Positions 43,191 to 52,512 of a DNA stretch of 64,000 nucleotides are shown piece by piece. Each line of letters opens with the position of its first letter. Position 1 is the first letter of the stretch. Location of the stretch: positions 275,616-339,615 of the forward strand of contig NZ_JACXJA010000001.1 in NCBI RefSeq assembly GCF_014705615.1, written 5' to 3'. Both the position numbers and the translations under genes were made by a program. This DNA is from Paenibacillus oceani. Lineage in GTDB: Bacteria; Bacillota; Bacilli; Paenibacillales; NBRC-103111. The notes beneath the pieces were generated by a model, which was not told the DNA's origin, did not search any database, and was given only the letters and a program-made list of their open reading frames with translations.

Positions 43191-43572
43191 ACCCTAACTC
43201 CTCCTATTTTCATTTGGACGATCCTGTGCAGCTACTAAGCCGATCACCTCCTTATAACATTCGGTTTACAGACAGTGAGCCTTCTATAAGTCCATCTCAT
43301 AGTTTGGATCTGCAGGTAAGGGAATAAGGATTGGAATCGGCGGATAGCCGGGAATAGTAGATGAACTAGGGGAGACGGGCTCTTCCCAACGTTTAGTTAT
43401 TAGGAGCCGCAAGCTGTATGGGGTCGGATCGGAACGCGCTTCACTCCGGCAGTGTCCGTATCTATATTTTTACAGCTGTTGATCGGGGCCGTCTTGTCAT
43501 TTTTCCAGATCGATTGGGGGGATTTCCATATTTGGGTCAGCATTCGGCAACCCGGTACTGTTCCTATCATAC
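43191..43572. other. Leader and intergenic region with an orphan perfect Shine-Dalgarno sequence
   Basis: On the minus strand AAGGAGGTGATC (43252-43241) is fully complementary to the 16S rRNA 3' end, yet no start codon follows at a useful distance; the gene's own site is at about 43200. This resembles leader sequences in which a bound 30S subunit protects the mRNA. Nothing else was recognised. Confidence 0.45.
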
Positions 43573-44118
43573 CTATAATGTCTTAATATCCTGAGCCACC
43601 TCAAATAAGTCGTTGTTGAACTGATGTCCCCGTCCATCGAGCTTGCGAATGATAGCTTCCGGGAACCTTTCCGCATATCGTTCCAGATGTGTAAACGGAA
43701 CGATTTCATCGTCGCGGCTATGATACAAGTAAATAGGCCGTATATCGGAAAAAACGGGTGCAAAGTGGTAACGCAAAGCAAACTCCTCCACTTCCCAATC
43801 TTCCGCACCCCAATAGGGAGCCGCCAGAAGAAACACGCCCGCAACAGGCTTCGACGGCTTTTCTTCAGTGAGATATTTTATTACAAACGATGCGCCGAGC
43901 GAATGACCGATAAGAATCGCTTCCCCCTCCAATGCCGATAGGTCGGCTGCAATTCGGGCTTTCCATGCTCCATATACCGGTCTCCCCTCGTCAGGCATTT
44001 TCGGATAAAGTACATCGCATTCGAAGCCTAGCAGCGCCTGCAGATTTGCCGCCAGTTTCAAGTCGGCTGCATAAGCCCCTTGCCCGCCTCCCTGAATGAA
44101 AAGTAAATGTTTTTTCAT
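43573..44118 (-). CDS. Alpha/beta hydrolase (RBBP9/YdeN-like)
   Basis: This 181-residue cytoplasmic serine hydrolase is small for its superfamily, as in RBBP9/YdeN relatives. The start 'KKHLLFIQGGGQGAY' supplies the oxyanion region. The nucleophile elbow is 'IGHSLGAS', the acid is in 'YHSRDDEIVP' and the catalytic histidine in 'GRGHQFN'. The ATG at 44118 is chosen because GGAGAGG precedes it and family similarity starts there; the open frame continues upstream with no similarity. It stands alone, divergent from an aldo/keto reductase. The substrate is unknown. Confidence 0.88.
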   Translation of the reverse strand: MKKHLLFIQGGGQGAYAADLKLAANLQALLGFECDVLYPKMPDEGRPVYGAWKARIAADLSALEGEAILIGHSLGASFVIKYLTEEKPSKPVAGVFLLAAPYWGAEDWEVEEFALRYHFAPVFSDIRPIYLYHSRDDEIVPFTHLERYAERFPEAIIRKLDGRGHQFNNDLFEVAQDIKTL

Positions 44119-44307
44119 ATTCTGTCGTCCTCTCCTTATGCTAACGGAAGATTTATTGTCCAATTGTAGCATGCCGGGATTGATATCGTTTCTTTCCGAT
44201 TGCTTTCCTGACCGATTGGAGCGCTCTCGCCGCTCCCGAGTATTGAAAAGCGGGGTTCGCCTGTGCCACAATAAACAAGGCTACTAAAACGGAGGTGCGT
44301 TTAGGCA

Positions 44308-45225
44308 ATGAGAACGATCAAGCTCGGTGTCAGTACGTTAGAGGTACCCGTTATCGCCATAGGCTGTATGCGTCTCGGCTCGCTGGACAAGCCGCAGGCT
44401 GAACGGTTCATTCAGGCCGCACTTGAGGAAGGCGCCAACTTTTTCGAGCATGCGGATATTTACGGTAAGGGCAAATGCGAGGAAGTATTTGCGGAAGCGA
44501 TCCAAATGAGCCCCGGCGTTCGCGATAAAATCATTCTGCAATCCAAATGTGGCATTCGTCCCGGAATGTTCGACTTCTCCAAGGAGCATATTCTGAATTC
44601 GGTCGACGGCATTCTGCGGCGGCTCCGGACCGACTACCTGGATGTACTGCTGCTGCACCGCCCGGATACGCTCGTTGAGCCGGAAGAAGTCGCGGAAGCG
44701 TTCGACCTGCTCGAAAGCTCGGGCAAAGTGCGTCATTTCGGCGTCTCCAACCAGAATCCGATGCAGATCCAGCTGTTGAAGAAGTTTGTCAAACAGCCGA
44801 TTGTCGCCAACCAGCTTCAACTGAGCATTACGAACGCCAACATGATCTCCCAAGGCTTCAACGTCAACATGGACAACCATTCCGCCGTCAACCGTGACGG
44901 CAGTGTGCTCGACTTCTGCAGGCTGCACGATATTACCATTCAGCCTTGGTCGCCGTTCCAATACGGGTTTTTCGAAGGCGTCTTTCTGGACAACGAGAAG
45001 TTCCCCGAATTAAACAGCAAGATTAACGAAGTCGCGGCCAAATACGAAGTAAGCAACACGACGATCGCCATCGCCTGGCTGCTCCGCCATCCGGCGAACA
45101 TGCAGCCGGTAATCGGCACGATGAATATCGAGAGAATGCAAGATTGCTGCAAAGCGGCCGACATTCGCCTGACGCGCGAAGAGTGGTACGCCATCTTCCG
45201 TTCGGCCGGCAACATTCTGCCGTAA
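44308..45225 (+). CDS. Aldo/keto reductase (YdhF-like)
   Basis: This 305-residue NADPH-dependent oxidoreductase has a TIM-barrel fold. The catalytic tetrad is recognisable: Asp and Tyr in 'FFEHADIYGKG', Lys in 'IILQSKCGIRPG' and His in 'VLLLHRPDTL'. The cofactor-binding C-terminus is in 'HPANMQPVIGTMNIERMQDC'. ACGGAGGTG lies upstream of the ATG. It is a single gene ended by a strong hairpin. The protein is similar in layout to E. coli YdhF and Bacillus homologues; physiological substrates of this group are not defined. Confidence 0.92.
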   Translation: MRTIKLGVSTLEVPVIAIGCMRLGSLDKPQAERFIQAALEEGANFFEHADIYGKGKCEEVFAEAIQMSPGVRDKIILQSKCGIRPGMFDFSKEHILNSVDGILRRLRTDYLDVLLLHRPDTLVEPEEVAEAFDLLESSGKVRHFGVSNQNPMQIQLLKKFVKQPIVANQLQLSITNANMISQGFNVNMDNHSAVNRDGSVLDFCRLHDITIQPWSPFQYGFFEGVFLDNEKFPELNSKINEVAAKYEVSNTTIAIAWLLRHPANMQPVIGTMNIERMQDCCKAADIRLTREEWYAIFRSAGNILP

Positions 45226-45233
45226 TGTACGAT

Positions 45234-45259
45234 AAGGGCACCCCGTGCAGGGTGCCCTT
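45234..45259. terminator. Hairpin terminator after the aldo/keto reductase gene
   Basis: A perfect 10-bp stem AAGGGCACCC (45234-45243) / GGGTGCCCTT (45250-45259) sits between convergent genes. The plus-strand tail ACTATTT is modestly U-rich. Confidence 0.75.
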
Positions 45260-45303
45260 ACTATTTGGAGTCAAGTCCACGTTTGCTTCCTTGCCTTGAT
45301 TTC

Positions 45304-47406
45304 TCAAGCCAGAAATTCGGCCATAATGTGCTCGATATCAAAGGGAGTAACTCCCTTATCGACCGAAAATATCGTATCAGCCTGATTCTCAACCTGGACG
45401 ATCTCGCCTCTAGCCTGGGCATGCAGCAGGAATAACCCGTGGAGGTCCGGTTTCTGCAAAGTTGTCATGGCTTTCCCCATCAGGACCATCCCTCTCTGGT
45501 TCCCCTCTACGTTGTTGTAATAGTCAGGATGTCTCGTCAGTGACAGATCCATCCATACGACCGTGCGCTCGACCAGATCCAGGATGACAGGAATCGCGAT
45601 CTGCGTATCGGCTGTAATATCTATTTTATTGGCAACCGTCGAAGGCTCGAAAATCTCGCCCGATCCCGGCTTCTTACGCATCATCCACCCCACGAAGCAC
45701 TCCGGCAGGTTGCAATACGGCTGAGCCGTAAAGGAATGAAGCGTGGCCACAATGTATCGGCCGCCATAGTTCACGATGGAAGGAAGGTGCAGATCGATAA
45801 ATTCGCACGCTCCTTGAGGGGCCGCTACAATATCCCCGCTATGCGTGGCCCGGTACTTGGACGACCGAAGGTTCGTATACGAAATATGCTCAACATACTG
45901 CCAGTTCGCATCGTACATAACAGCCGACAAATCAATATCTACGCGTCCCGTAGGCGTGCCGTCAACCAATCCCTCTTTCCACCAGCTGAAGAAACGAATC
46001 GTGTCTCCTTCTGGCATCGGCAACCGACTCCCTCTCACAATCGTATGCAGCGATTTGCTTGCCGATCTTTGAGAGAAAGGGACATTATAAGATTTCAGGC
46101 GATCGTCGACATAAGTCTTTCCTAGTCTAGGCAGCTCGGCGAACCGCTGGATAAGCGCCCGGTCGCATAGCAACACGACGTCCCGGCATATCGTCGCATC
46201 AAGCGCCGGAAGTGTATGGGGAATAACGAACGCTTTGGCCACATTGCCTTTAGGAAATATGGTGCGCGTCTCCTGCGGCTCATGACGATGCGAGAAATGA
46301 GACTTCACCTGCAATAATACGGGTGTCGACACTTGATTCGCCACTTCCCCGAAAGCCAGCACCACATACTCCGCGTGCTCGGTTAAGCGTATCAAATGAT
46401 CCAATCTTCTCGCAAATTCGCCCGGACGCTGCATCAACAGATCGATCCCTGCCCAGACGTTACGGTATTGAAAGGCAACTTCAAGACTTCCGTTAAACGT
46501 CGTAAAAGGCTTATTGTTGCGTAGGATATCGAAAGCTTCCTTACAGCGCGTATACTGATGCTTGTATTCGGAAGGGTGCAAAATCTCGCCCAATCGAATC
46601 CAGCGCTGCTTGTATCTCAGCATATCCTCCGTAATTGGGCCGCACCGCTCCAGCAACCCGAGCAGCAGCCGTCTCTCGGAACGTTTAAATTTGCGGAAAC
46701 GCGTGGCCTCGGCGAGACTGACATCGCCGTCCGACCAAGCTACAGCCAGTCGAAGCACATCGGTAGCCGTCTTGATGTAACGGCCGATCAGCTCCACATT
46801 TGCCTTGTCATGCTTCAATAACGAACCCGCTACAAATCCTACATTTTCCTTAAGCGGAATCCCGGCAGGCAAAATCTCATGCAGCTCCTTCGGATCCGCG
46901 CACTCGATTACGGCATCGATATCTTCCCTGTCCGTCCCGGAGATCGATACTTTGGCTTCGATCAGCCGCCGTATCATCGTATGGAACTCCGCCTTACTTC
47001 CCAGATCGATGACGTTCAGGTTTGCCTTATCCAGTAAAGGAGCCGGGTCCGCGATCTCATACTCGGGACCCTCCCATGTAAGATAATGACGGATAGCATT
47101 CAGGTACAGCTCCGCATCCGTTGCTTCCATCACTTGCATCGGGAAGTTAGGATACATCGGTCTGTATTCGACATGGGCACCTACCAGCTCCTTCAGATCG
47201 GCCACCAACGGATGATAGAACGATTCCATCTGTTCCATGGAAAACGTACATACCGTATGCATCAAGGAATGCGAGAAAGTAAAACCAAGACGCTCGATAT
47301 TTTTCATCGCTGTAGCCAAAACCGTTTCCGGGAGCCGATTAGACCCGTTCCCCCGGTTCGCGATCAGTTTGTTTGCTCTGCGTAAATAGATAGTATTGAT
47401 TCTCAT
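45304..47406 (-). CDS. Large TerD-like protein of the MXAN_6230/SCO0854 type
   Basis: This 700-residue soluble protein has no signal peptide or membrane helix. The C-terminal third (about 500-690) reads as a TerD-like domain: 'VDIDLSAVMYDANWQYVEHI', 'YRATHSGDIVAAPQGACEFI', 'LHLPSIVNYGGRYIVATLHS', and ends 'IPVILDLVERTVVWMDLSL'. The rest matches by eye the layout of the MXAN_6230/SCO0854 family. Members of that family usually carry a RING-like zinc finger, but no Cys/His cluster is visible here. The ATG at 47406 is preferred, with GGAG four bases upstream; an earlier ATG at 47439 lacks a site. TerD domains are linked to tellurite and phage/stress resistance. The function of this large type is unknown. 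Confidence 0.7.
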   Translation of the reverse strand: MRINTIYLRRANKLIANRGNGSNRLPETVLATAMKNIERLGFTFSHSLMHTVCTFSMEQMESFYHPLVADLKELVGAHVEYRPMYPNFPMQVMEATDAELYLNAIRHYLTWEGPEYEIADPAPLLDKANLNVIDLGSKAEFHTMIRRLIEAKVSISGTDREDIDAVIECADPKELHEILPAGIPLKENVGFVAGSLLKHDKANVELIGRYIKTATDVLRLAVAWSDGDVSLAEATRFRKFKRSERRLLLGLLERCGPITEDMLRYKQRWIRLGEILHPSEYKHQYTRCKEAFDILRNNKPFTTFNGSLEVAFQYRNVWAGIDLLMQRPGEFARRLDHLIRLTEHAEYVVLAFGEVANQVSTPVLLQVKSHFSHRHEPQETRTIFPKGNVAKAFVIPHTLPALDATICRDVVLLCDRALIQRFAELPRLGKTYVDDRLKSYNVPFSQRSASKSLHTIVRGSRLPMPEGDTIRFFSWWKEGLVDGTPTGRVDIDLSAVMYDANWQYVEHISYTNLRSSKYRATHSGDIVAAPQGACEFIDLHLPSIVNYGGRYIVATLHSFTAQPYCNLPECFVGWMMRKKPGSGEIFEPSTVANKIDITADTQIAIPVILDLVERTVVWMDLSLTRHPDYYNNVEGNQRGMVLMGKAMTTLQKPDLHGLFLLHAQARGEIVQVENQADTIFSVDKGVTPFDIEHIMAEFLA

Positions 47407-48049
47407 AAGACTCCAGGAAAGCAATATCCCTAATTTCATTGGAAGAAGGAATAGAAGGAAGGAATATTATAGCCTGGATGCCTCCTCTCGGGAATAGACA
47501 TCCTTCAGGAAAGCTGCGACCCTAGTTCGCCCAATGAAGTAGAAGGAAGGATCGCAATAGCCTGAAGCTACAGGTTGGAAAGCCGATGACCTCGAACCTT
47601 TGATGTGTCCATCATCCCATACTTCGCAATGTGCAAACAGGGCGGAAGTATTACGACATGGAAATCTTCAACAAACCGGCCGCGGGAGGGAAATCGCTTG
47701 GAGATGGTTAGGCTGCTCGAAAGAAGACGTCTCCTTCCCCGATGCCGCGCTCTCTCAAATTGTATAAACTTTTCAAAAAACATAGACTTATCCTTTTCGC
47801 TCCATTAAACTAATAAACTAAATGGACGTAGGGGGATTTTCCCATTTCCGATCGGAATGGAACAGCGAGGTGTTTCGATTTGACTACTCTTATCGGTATC
47901 ATCGTGAGTGTAGGCGCTTATGTGCCTTGAAGAACAGCTAAGCATCCTAGACCGTTATCTCCTGACGGTTAGGTGGTCAGCATGCGGGTAATGGCTGTCG
48001 AGCTAAAGCGGCATATCAAAGTCCATGATCCCAATACCGGAGGCATTTC
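47407..48049. other. 640-base gap upstream of the AlkZ-like gene
   Basis: No full gene was recognised. Two similar stretches (GAATAGAAGGAAGGAATATTATAG... near 47449 and GTAGAAGGAAGGATCGCAATAG near 47537) look like a short degenerate duplication. A 71-codon minus-strand ORF (47568-47783) has no protein-like features. A short ORF with a good ribosome binding site lies at the right end (47982-48053). Confidence 0.4.
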
Positions 48050-48053
48050 ATGA
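47982..48053 (+). CDS. Possible 23-codon leader ORF overlapping the AlkZ-like start
   Basis: The ATG at 47982 follows AGGTGG by five bases, and the ORF encodes MRVMAVELKRHIKVHDPNTG plus three residues. Its TGA overlaps the ATG of the next gene (ATGA), the geometry of translational coupling. It may be a leader peptide or a remnant of a truncated upstream gene. There is no homology claim. Confidence 0.35.
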   Translation: MRVMAVELKRHIKVHDPNTGGIS

Positions 48054-49147
48054 GGGAACCAAGTATTCCATATCGACGAATATTCAATCTGCATATAGCC
48101 GGCGACAAGTTCAACAAGCCTGAACAGGTTGTCCGGCATCTCGGCGCTTTGCAGGCACAGGATTATCACCAAGCGCTGTGGGCGGTCGGAGTGCGCATGC
48201 AAGCCGCTACAGCCGCGGATATCGAGCAAAGCATCGCAGACCGTAAGATTATGCTGACTTGGCCGCTGCGCGGCACGATTCATCTCGTATTGCCGGAAGA
48301 TGTGCGATGGGTCCTGAAGCTTCTGGCTCCGCGCGTTCTGGCAAAGGATCAACGAAGACTTGAACAACTGGATCTGGATCAGACGACCATCGAACGCAGC
48401 AAGCAGATCATCCATGACGCCTTGCAGGGGAACAAGCGGATAATCCGGCCCCATCTCATGCAATTGCTGGAGGATCATGGGATCGGCACAAACAATCAAC
48501 GGGGTTATCACCTTCTGTGGCATTTGGCTGTGTCCGGTCACATTTGTCTAGGACCCAGGGAAGGCAAGCAGCAAACCTTTGTTTTGCTGGATGAGTGGGT
48601 GCCCGCCGCCAAGGAGATACCCAGGAGCGAGGCGCTCGCTTTGCTCGCAGAGCGTTATTTTACCGGGCATGGGCCAGCAACGGTTCAAGATTTTTCCTGG
48701 TGGGCCGGGATCACGCTTTCGGATGCAAGACAGGGTGTCGAGGCTGCTCAATCTCGGCTGGCGATGGAGAAGATGCAAGGGCAGGAATACTGGGGGCCCA
48801 GTCATGTTCACGTTGGGGCGATGGAAGAAGGAGCGAAGGTTTACCTGCTTCCGGGATTCGACGAATATCTGCTCGGCTATAAAGACCGAAGCTCCGTATT
48901 AAGTGCGGAATATGCCCGTCATATTGTCCCGGGCAATAACGGCGTATTTCTACCGACCATCGTTTTGGATAGTCAAATCGCCGGGACCTGGAAACGCACG
49001 ATTAAAAGTAAAGGGATCGACATCGAGTTTAACTTATTCTCATCTCCGAAGGTAAGAAAACAACGCCTCATAGAGGCCGCCGAGAGGTATTGCAGATTTA
49101 TGGAACAGCCTTTAGCTGCGACATCCTTTCAAGAGGTGGATACGTAA
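48050..49147 (+). CDS. Winged-helix DNA-binding protein of the AlkZ/YcaQ (HTH_42) superfamily
   Basis: This 365-residue soluble protein has several winged-helix units. The N-terminal 'LGALQAQDYHQALWAVGVRM' contains the Q-x-D motif (Gln-Ala-Gln-Asp) that in AlkZ-type DNA glycosylases forms the catalytic site. Other family pieces are 'RKIMLTWPLRGTIHLVLPED', 'ARYFTGHGPAT'-like (here AERYFTGHGPATVQDFSWWA) and 'LLPGFDEYLLGYKDRS'. Relatives remove alkylated or cross-linked bases, in some cases to protect producers of DNA-damaging antibiotics. Here no biosynthetic cluster is visible, so a general repair role is more likely. GGAGG lies seven bases before the ATG. Confidence 0.85.
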   Translation: MREPSIPYRRIFNLHIAGDKFNKPEQVVRHLGALQAQDYHQALWAVGVRMQAATAADIEQSIADRKIMLTWPLRGTIHLVLPEDVRWVLKLLAPRVLAKDQRRLEQLDLDQTTIERSKQIIHDALQGNKRIIRPHLMQLLEDHGIGTNNQRGYHLLWHLAVSGHICLGPREGKQQTFVLLDEWVPAAKEIPRSEALALLAERYFTGHGPATVQDFSWWAGITLSDARQGVEAAQSRLAMEKMQGQEYWGPSHVHVGAMEEGAKVYLLPGFDEYLLGYKDRSSVLSAEYARHIVPGNNGVFLPTIVLDSQIAGTWKRTIKSKGIDIEFNLFSSPKVRKQRLIEAAERYCRFMEQPLAATSFQEVDT

Positions 49148-49175
49148 GGAAATAGGATACGAAAGGACTGGGATT

Positions 49176-50282
49176 GTGGAACCACTTAAAAACTTGCTGG
49201 AGGTCTACGACTCCAACATGCGCCCCAATGAAAAGCTCGAAGCCGCCATTCGTTGGCATTCCCCATTAGAGCAGCCTTTTCAAATTTCGGGGTTGGCCTG
49301 GTTTCACCAGGAGCGAAAATACCGCAGATTGCCGACCTTGCCGGCCGGAGCCGTTCCTGGGGCCGTAGATCATCTGGCCAATCACACCGCAGGAGGGCAA
49401 ATCCGGTTTCAAACGGATTCCACTTCCTTATCCGTCCGTGTGAAGCTGAAGGGCAAAGCCAATATGGTCCATATGCCCGCTACCGGACAATGCGGCGTCG
49501 ATTGTTATGTGGGCGCTCCGGACGTATTCGGTCCTTTGCGGTACGGCAATACGACCAAGTATAACGTTACGCTTACGGAATACGAATGCGCGCTGTTTAC
49601 CGGTTGGGGGAACGCGATGCGGAATATCGTGCTTAACCTGCCCTTGTATCAAGGGGTAGAGGAGATCTCGGTCGGTTTGGATGAGCACGCTGCAGTGCTT
49701 GCTCCTCCCGGTTACGTTTCCGGGAAAAAGGTGGTCATCTACGGGACGTCGATCACGCAAGGAGGCTGCGCCTCCCGGCCGGGCATGGCGTACACGAACA
49801 TTTTGAGCCGCAGAATTCCTCTGGAGTTTATCAATCTCGGGTTCTCGGGCAGCGGCAAAGGAGAACCGGAGGTTGCCGAGATCGTATCGCAGATTAACGA
49901 CCCGGCCTGCCTGGTTGTCGATTATGAAGGCAATTGCGTGAGCACCGAGCTTTTCCGCGAGACTCTTCCGGAATTTATCCGAATTTATAGAGCGGCTCAT
50001 CCTCTGACGCCCATCCTGGTCGTATCGCGAATTCGGTATGCACGCGAAGATTTGACGCCTCACTTGGTCGAGATGCGGATGGAACGTAAACATTTTGAGC
50101 AGACGCTCGTGAACGAGCTGCGGGAGAAAGGCGATTTGAACCTCTATTTCTTCGACGGCTCCCATTCGCTGGGCGGGGAAGATTATTATGAATGTACGGT
50201 GGACGGCTCGCATCCGAACGATCTCGGTTTCCTGCGGATGGCTGATGCGATAGAGCCTGTACTGAAAACATTGCTGTTGTAA
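49176..50282 (+). CDS. SGNH/GDSL-family hydrolase (two-domain esterase)
   Basis: This 368-residue protein lacks a signal peptide. An N-terminal beta-rich domain (about 35-180; 'RLPTLPAGAVPGAVDHLANH', 'TDSTSLSVRVKLKGKANMVH') precedes the SGNH hydrolase domain, whose nucleophile is in 'VVIYGTSITQGG' and catalytic Asp-His in 'TVDGSHPNDLGFLRM'. The Gly and Asn blocks are in 'INLGFSGSGKGEPEV' and 'DYEGNCVS'. Such enzymes deacylate oligosaccharides (acetyl-xylan-type esterases). The start is GTG at 49176 with AAAGGA upstream. It follows the AlkZ-like gene by 28 bases and may share its transcript. Confidence 0.88.
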   Translation: MEPLKNLLEVYDSNMRPNEKLEAAIRWHSPLEQPFQISGLAWFHQERKYRRLPTLPAGAVPGAVDHLANHTAGGQIRFQTDSTSLSVRVKLKGKANMVHMPATGQCGVDCYVGAPDVFGPLRYGNTTKYNVTLTEYECALFTGWGNAMRNIVLNLPLYQGVEEISVGLDEHAAVLAPPGYVSGKKVVIYGTSITQGGCASRPGMAYTNILSRRIPLEFINLGFSGSGKGEPEVAEIVSQINDPACLVVDYEGNCVSTELFRETLPEFIRIYRAAHPLTPILVVSRIRYAREDLTPHLVEMRMERKHFEQTLVNELREKGDLNLYFFDGSHSLGGEDYYECTVDGSHPNDLGFLRMADAIEPVLKTLLL

Positions 50283-50516
50283 TCTCAATAGGCGGTATCC
50301 ATCCGGCTGCGAGTATAAACGTTGAACATACACAGTAGGGATAATTCGCAAAATGAGTGCTTACGATGTAGAGATCGGCAAATTAATCAGCGGAAGGCGG
50401 GACTTGGAAGGCAGCGGGACCTACTTCCTCTGCACCCCCGATCAGAGAATCGTTGAGATTGATTCGTGCAGCCGGACCGACGGGATCGTGGGATTTGGGC
50501 AGCCTGTGACTGACAC

Positions 50517-50560
50517 CGAAAAACCAAACGGCCTTATCCCCAAGTGGAGAAAGGCCGTTT
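50517..50560 (-). terminator. Terminator of mqo
   Basis: The minus-strand stem AAACGGCCTT (50560-50551) / AAGGCCGTTT (50535-50526) is followed by GGTTTTTC. It lies 20 bases after the stop of mqo and also works as a hairpin on the plus strand. Confidence 0.8.
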
Positions 50561-50581
50561 CACTTTACTGTTATGGAAGTG

Positions 50582-52081
50582 TTATCTGACAGGCTCCAGT
50601 TCGCTGCCCAGACCAAGCGTCCGCGCCGTCGAAGTATGAATTTTGCCGATCAGCTCCGGTTTTTTGAGCAAGGACACGCCGTACGAAGGAATCATTTCTT
50701 TTAGTTTCGGCTCCCACGATTTGACGTGCTGCGGGAAGCATTTCTCAATGACTTCCAGCATAACCGATACAGCTGTAGAAGCGCCTGGGGAAGCGCCGAG
50801 CAAGGCGGCGATCGATCCGTCAGCGGCACTGACCACTTCCGTACCGAATTGCAGCGTTCCTTTACCGCCGGCTACCGTATCTTTGATCACTTGCACGCGT
50901 TGACCCGCCACCAGCAGATCCCAATCCTCGCTTTTGGCGTTCGGGATAAATTCGCGCAGCTCTTCCATGCGCTTTTCTTTGGACAACATCACCTGCTGAA
51001 TCAGGTATTTGGTCAGCGAAAGGTTTTTGGCACCGGCCGCCAGCATCGTGACGACGTTATTCGGTTTGACCGAACCGATCAAGTCGAACATGGAACCGGT
51101 TTTTAAGAACTTGGGCGAGAACCCGGCAAACGGTCCGAAGAGCAGCGATTTTTTATTATCGATAAATCGGGTGTCCAGATGCGGTACCGACATGGGAGGG
51201 GCGCCCACTTTAGCTTTTCCGTACACTTTGGCATGATGCTGGGCCACAACGTCCGGATTCGTACAGGCCATAAACAGTCCGCTGATCGGGAATCCTCCGA
51301 TATGTTTCCCTTCGGGGATACCGGATTTTTGCAGTAACGGGAGGCTGCCTCCCCCGCCGCCGACAAAGACGAATTTGGCCGTATGACGTTCGACTTTCCC
51401 GCTGCCGTCCCGTACTTTCAATTCCCAAGAGCCGTCTCCGGCACGTTTAATATCATCTACGTGGTGGTTGTAATGGATATCGACCTTTTTCTTCTTTAAA
51501 TAATCAAACAACAACCGCGTTAAAGCGCCAAAGTTCACGTCCGTGCCAGTTTCGATCCGGGTAGCCGCGATCGGTTCGTTCAGGGGCCGTTCTTGCATGA
51601 TAAGCGGAATCCATTCCGCCAATTTTTGCGGGTCCTCGGAGTATTCCATTCCTTGGAACAGCGGATTGCTGATCATCGCTTCAAATCGCTTTTTCAGAAA
51701 TGCTACGTTTTGTTCGCCTTGCACCATACTCATATGAGGGATGGGCATAATAAAATCGTTCGGATTGCGGATCAGGTTGCTGCTTACCAGGTACGACCAG
51801 AACTGCATCGAAACTTGAAACTGCTCGTTCACCTTGATCGCTTTGCTAATATCTATGGAACCGTCCGGTTTCTCGGAGGTGTAGTTCAGCTCGCACAGTG
51901 CGGCATGCCCCGTCCCCGCATTGTTCCATTCGTTGGAGCTTTCCTCTCCGGGGCTGGCCAGCTTCTCAAACACTGAAATTTTCCAGTCCGGCACCAGTTC
52001 CTTCAGCAGCGCCCCCAAAGTCGCACTCATGACTCCGGCACCAATTAAGATAACGTCTGATTTCGTTTGTCTGTTACTCAT
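50582..52081 (-). CDS. mqo: Malate:quinone oxidoreductase
   Basis: Mqo is a membrane-associated FAD enzyme that oxidises malate to oxaloacetate and passes electrons to the quinone pool, bypassing NAD-dependent malate dehydrogenase. The 499-residue length is normal. The N-terminal FAD-binding loop '[17 protein letters not shown]' (10-26), '[20 protein letters not shown]' (about 49-68), '[20 protein letters not shown]' and the C-terminal '[20 protein letters not shown]' are family signatures. The gene is monocistronic, with a terminator behind it and a 430-base gap in front. Confidence 0.96.
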   Translation of the reverse strand: MSNRQTKSDVILIGAGVMSATLGALLKELVPDWKISVFEKLASPGEESSNEWNNAGTGHAALCELNYTSEKPDGSIDISKAIKVNEQFQVSMQFWSYLVSSNLIRNPNDFIMPIPHMSMVQGEQNVAFLKKRFEAMISNPLFQGMEYSEDPQKLAEWIPLIMQERPLNEPIAATRIETGTDVNFGALTRLLFDYLKKKKVDIHYNHHVDDIKRAGDGSWELKVRDGSGKVERHTAKFVFVGGGGGSLPLLQKSGIPEGKHIGGFPISGLFMACTNPDVVAQHHAKVYGKAKVGAPPMSVPHLDTRFIDNKKSLLFGPFAGFSPKFLKTGSMFDLIGSVKPNNVVTMLAAGAKNLSLTKYLIQQVMLSKEKRMEELREFIPNAKSEDWDLLVAGQRVQVIKDTVAGGKGTLQFGTEVVSAADGSIAALLGASPGASTAVSVMLEVIEKCFPQHVKSWEPKLKEMIPSYGVSLLKKPELIGKIHTSTARTLGLGSELEPVR

Positions 52082-52447
52082 GTTTACCGTCCTTACACGC
52101 TGATATTTGAAAAGGAAGGATGCAGGCGCTCCCGTGCACGCTCACAGCAAGACAGGAGTGCGACCTGGTCACACACCTTTTCTGGATCATTTCTGATCTT
52201 TAGCGTATCGCATGATTAGTAGAATAATATATATACTATTATATGATAGTTGTATGGTATTTAAAAGACGTTAAATCAAGTGAAGATATGCTGTTGTAGT
52301 GAAGAAGTGGGAAACTGTCCACAAAAGCCTAGATCGCCTGGCTTCAAAAGGCGTTCGAACCGCCCAACCGGCTCCGCACGCCCTATAAAATAATCATACG
52401 TTCGGCACCTCTTCCGCGTTCATGGCAAACGGAAGAATTCCATATGT
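52082..52447. other. Gap upstream of mqo
   Basis: A perfect TATAAT on the minus strand (52243-52238) in a very AT-rich stretch, with a weak TTTTAA as -35, could be the mqo promoter. No gene, repeat or riboswitch was recognised. Confidence 0.35.
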
Positions 52448-52473
52448 AAAAAAGGCACCCGTTCGGGGTGCCT
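52448..52473 (-). terminator. Terminator of the leucine-rich-repeat gene
   Basis: The minus-strand stem AAGGCACCC / GGGTGCCTT is followed by TTTTTT, 40 bases after the stop at 52513. Confidence 0.88.
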
Positions 52474-52512
52474 TCGTGATAGTCGCGGGTGCGACCGGTA
52501 CTGGATTTGTCC

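Noticed and set aside
47568..47783. 71-codon minus-strand ORF
   Set aside because: No ribosome binding site and Arg-rich composition without a recognisable fold.
50353..50589. 78-codon plus-strand ORF
   Set aside because: It reads through the mqo terminator hairpin and into the mqo stop, has a poorly placed ribosome binding site, and shows no recognisable fold.
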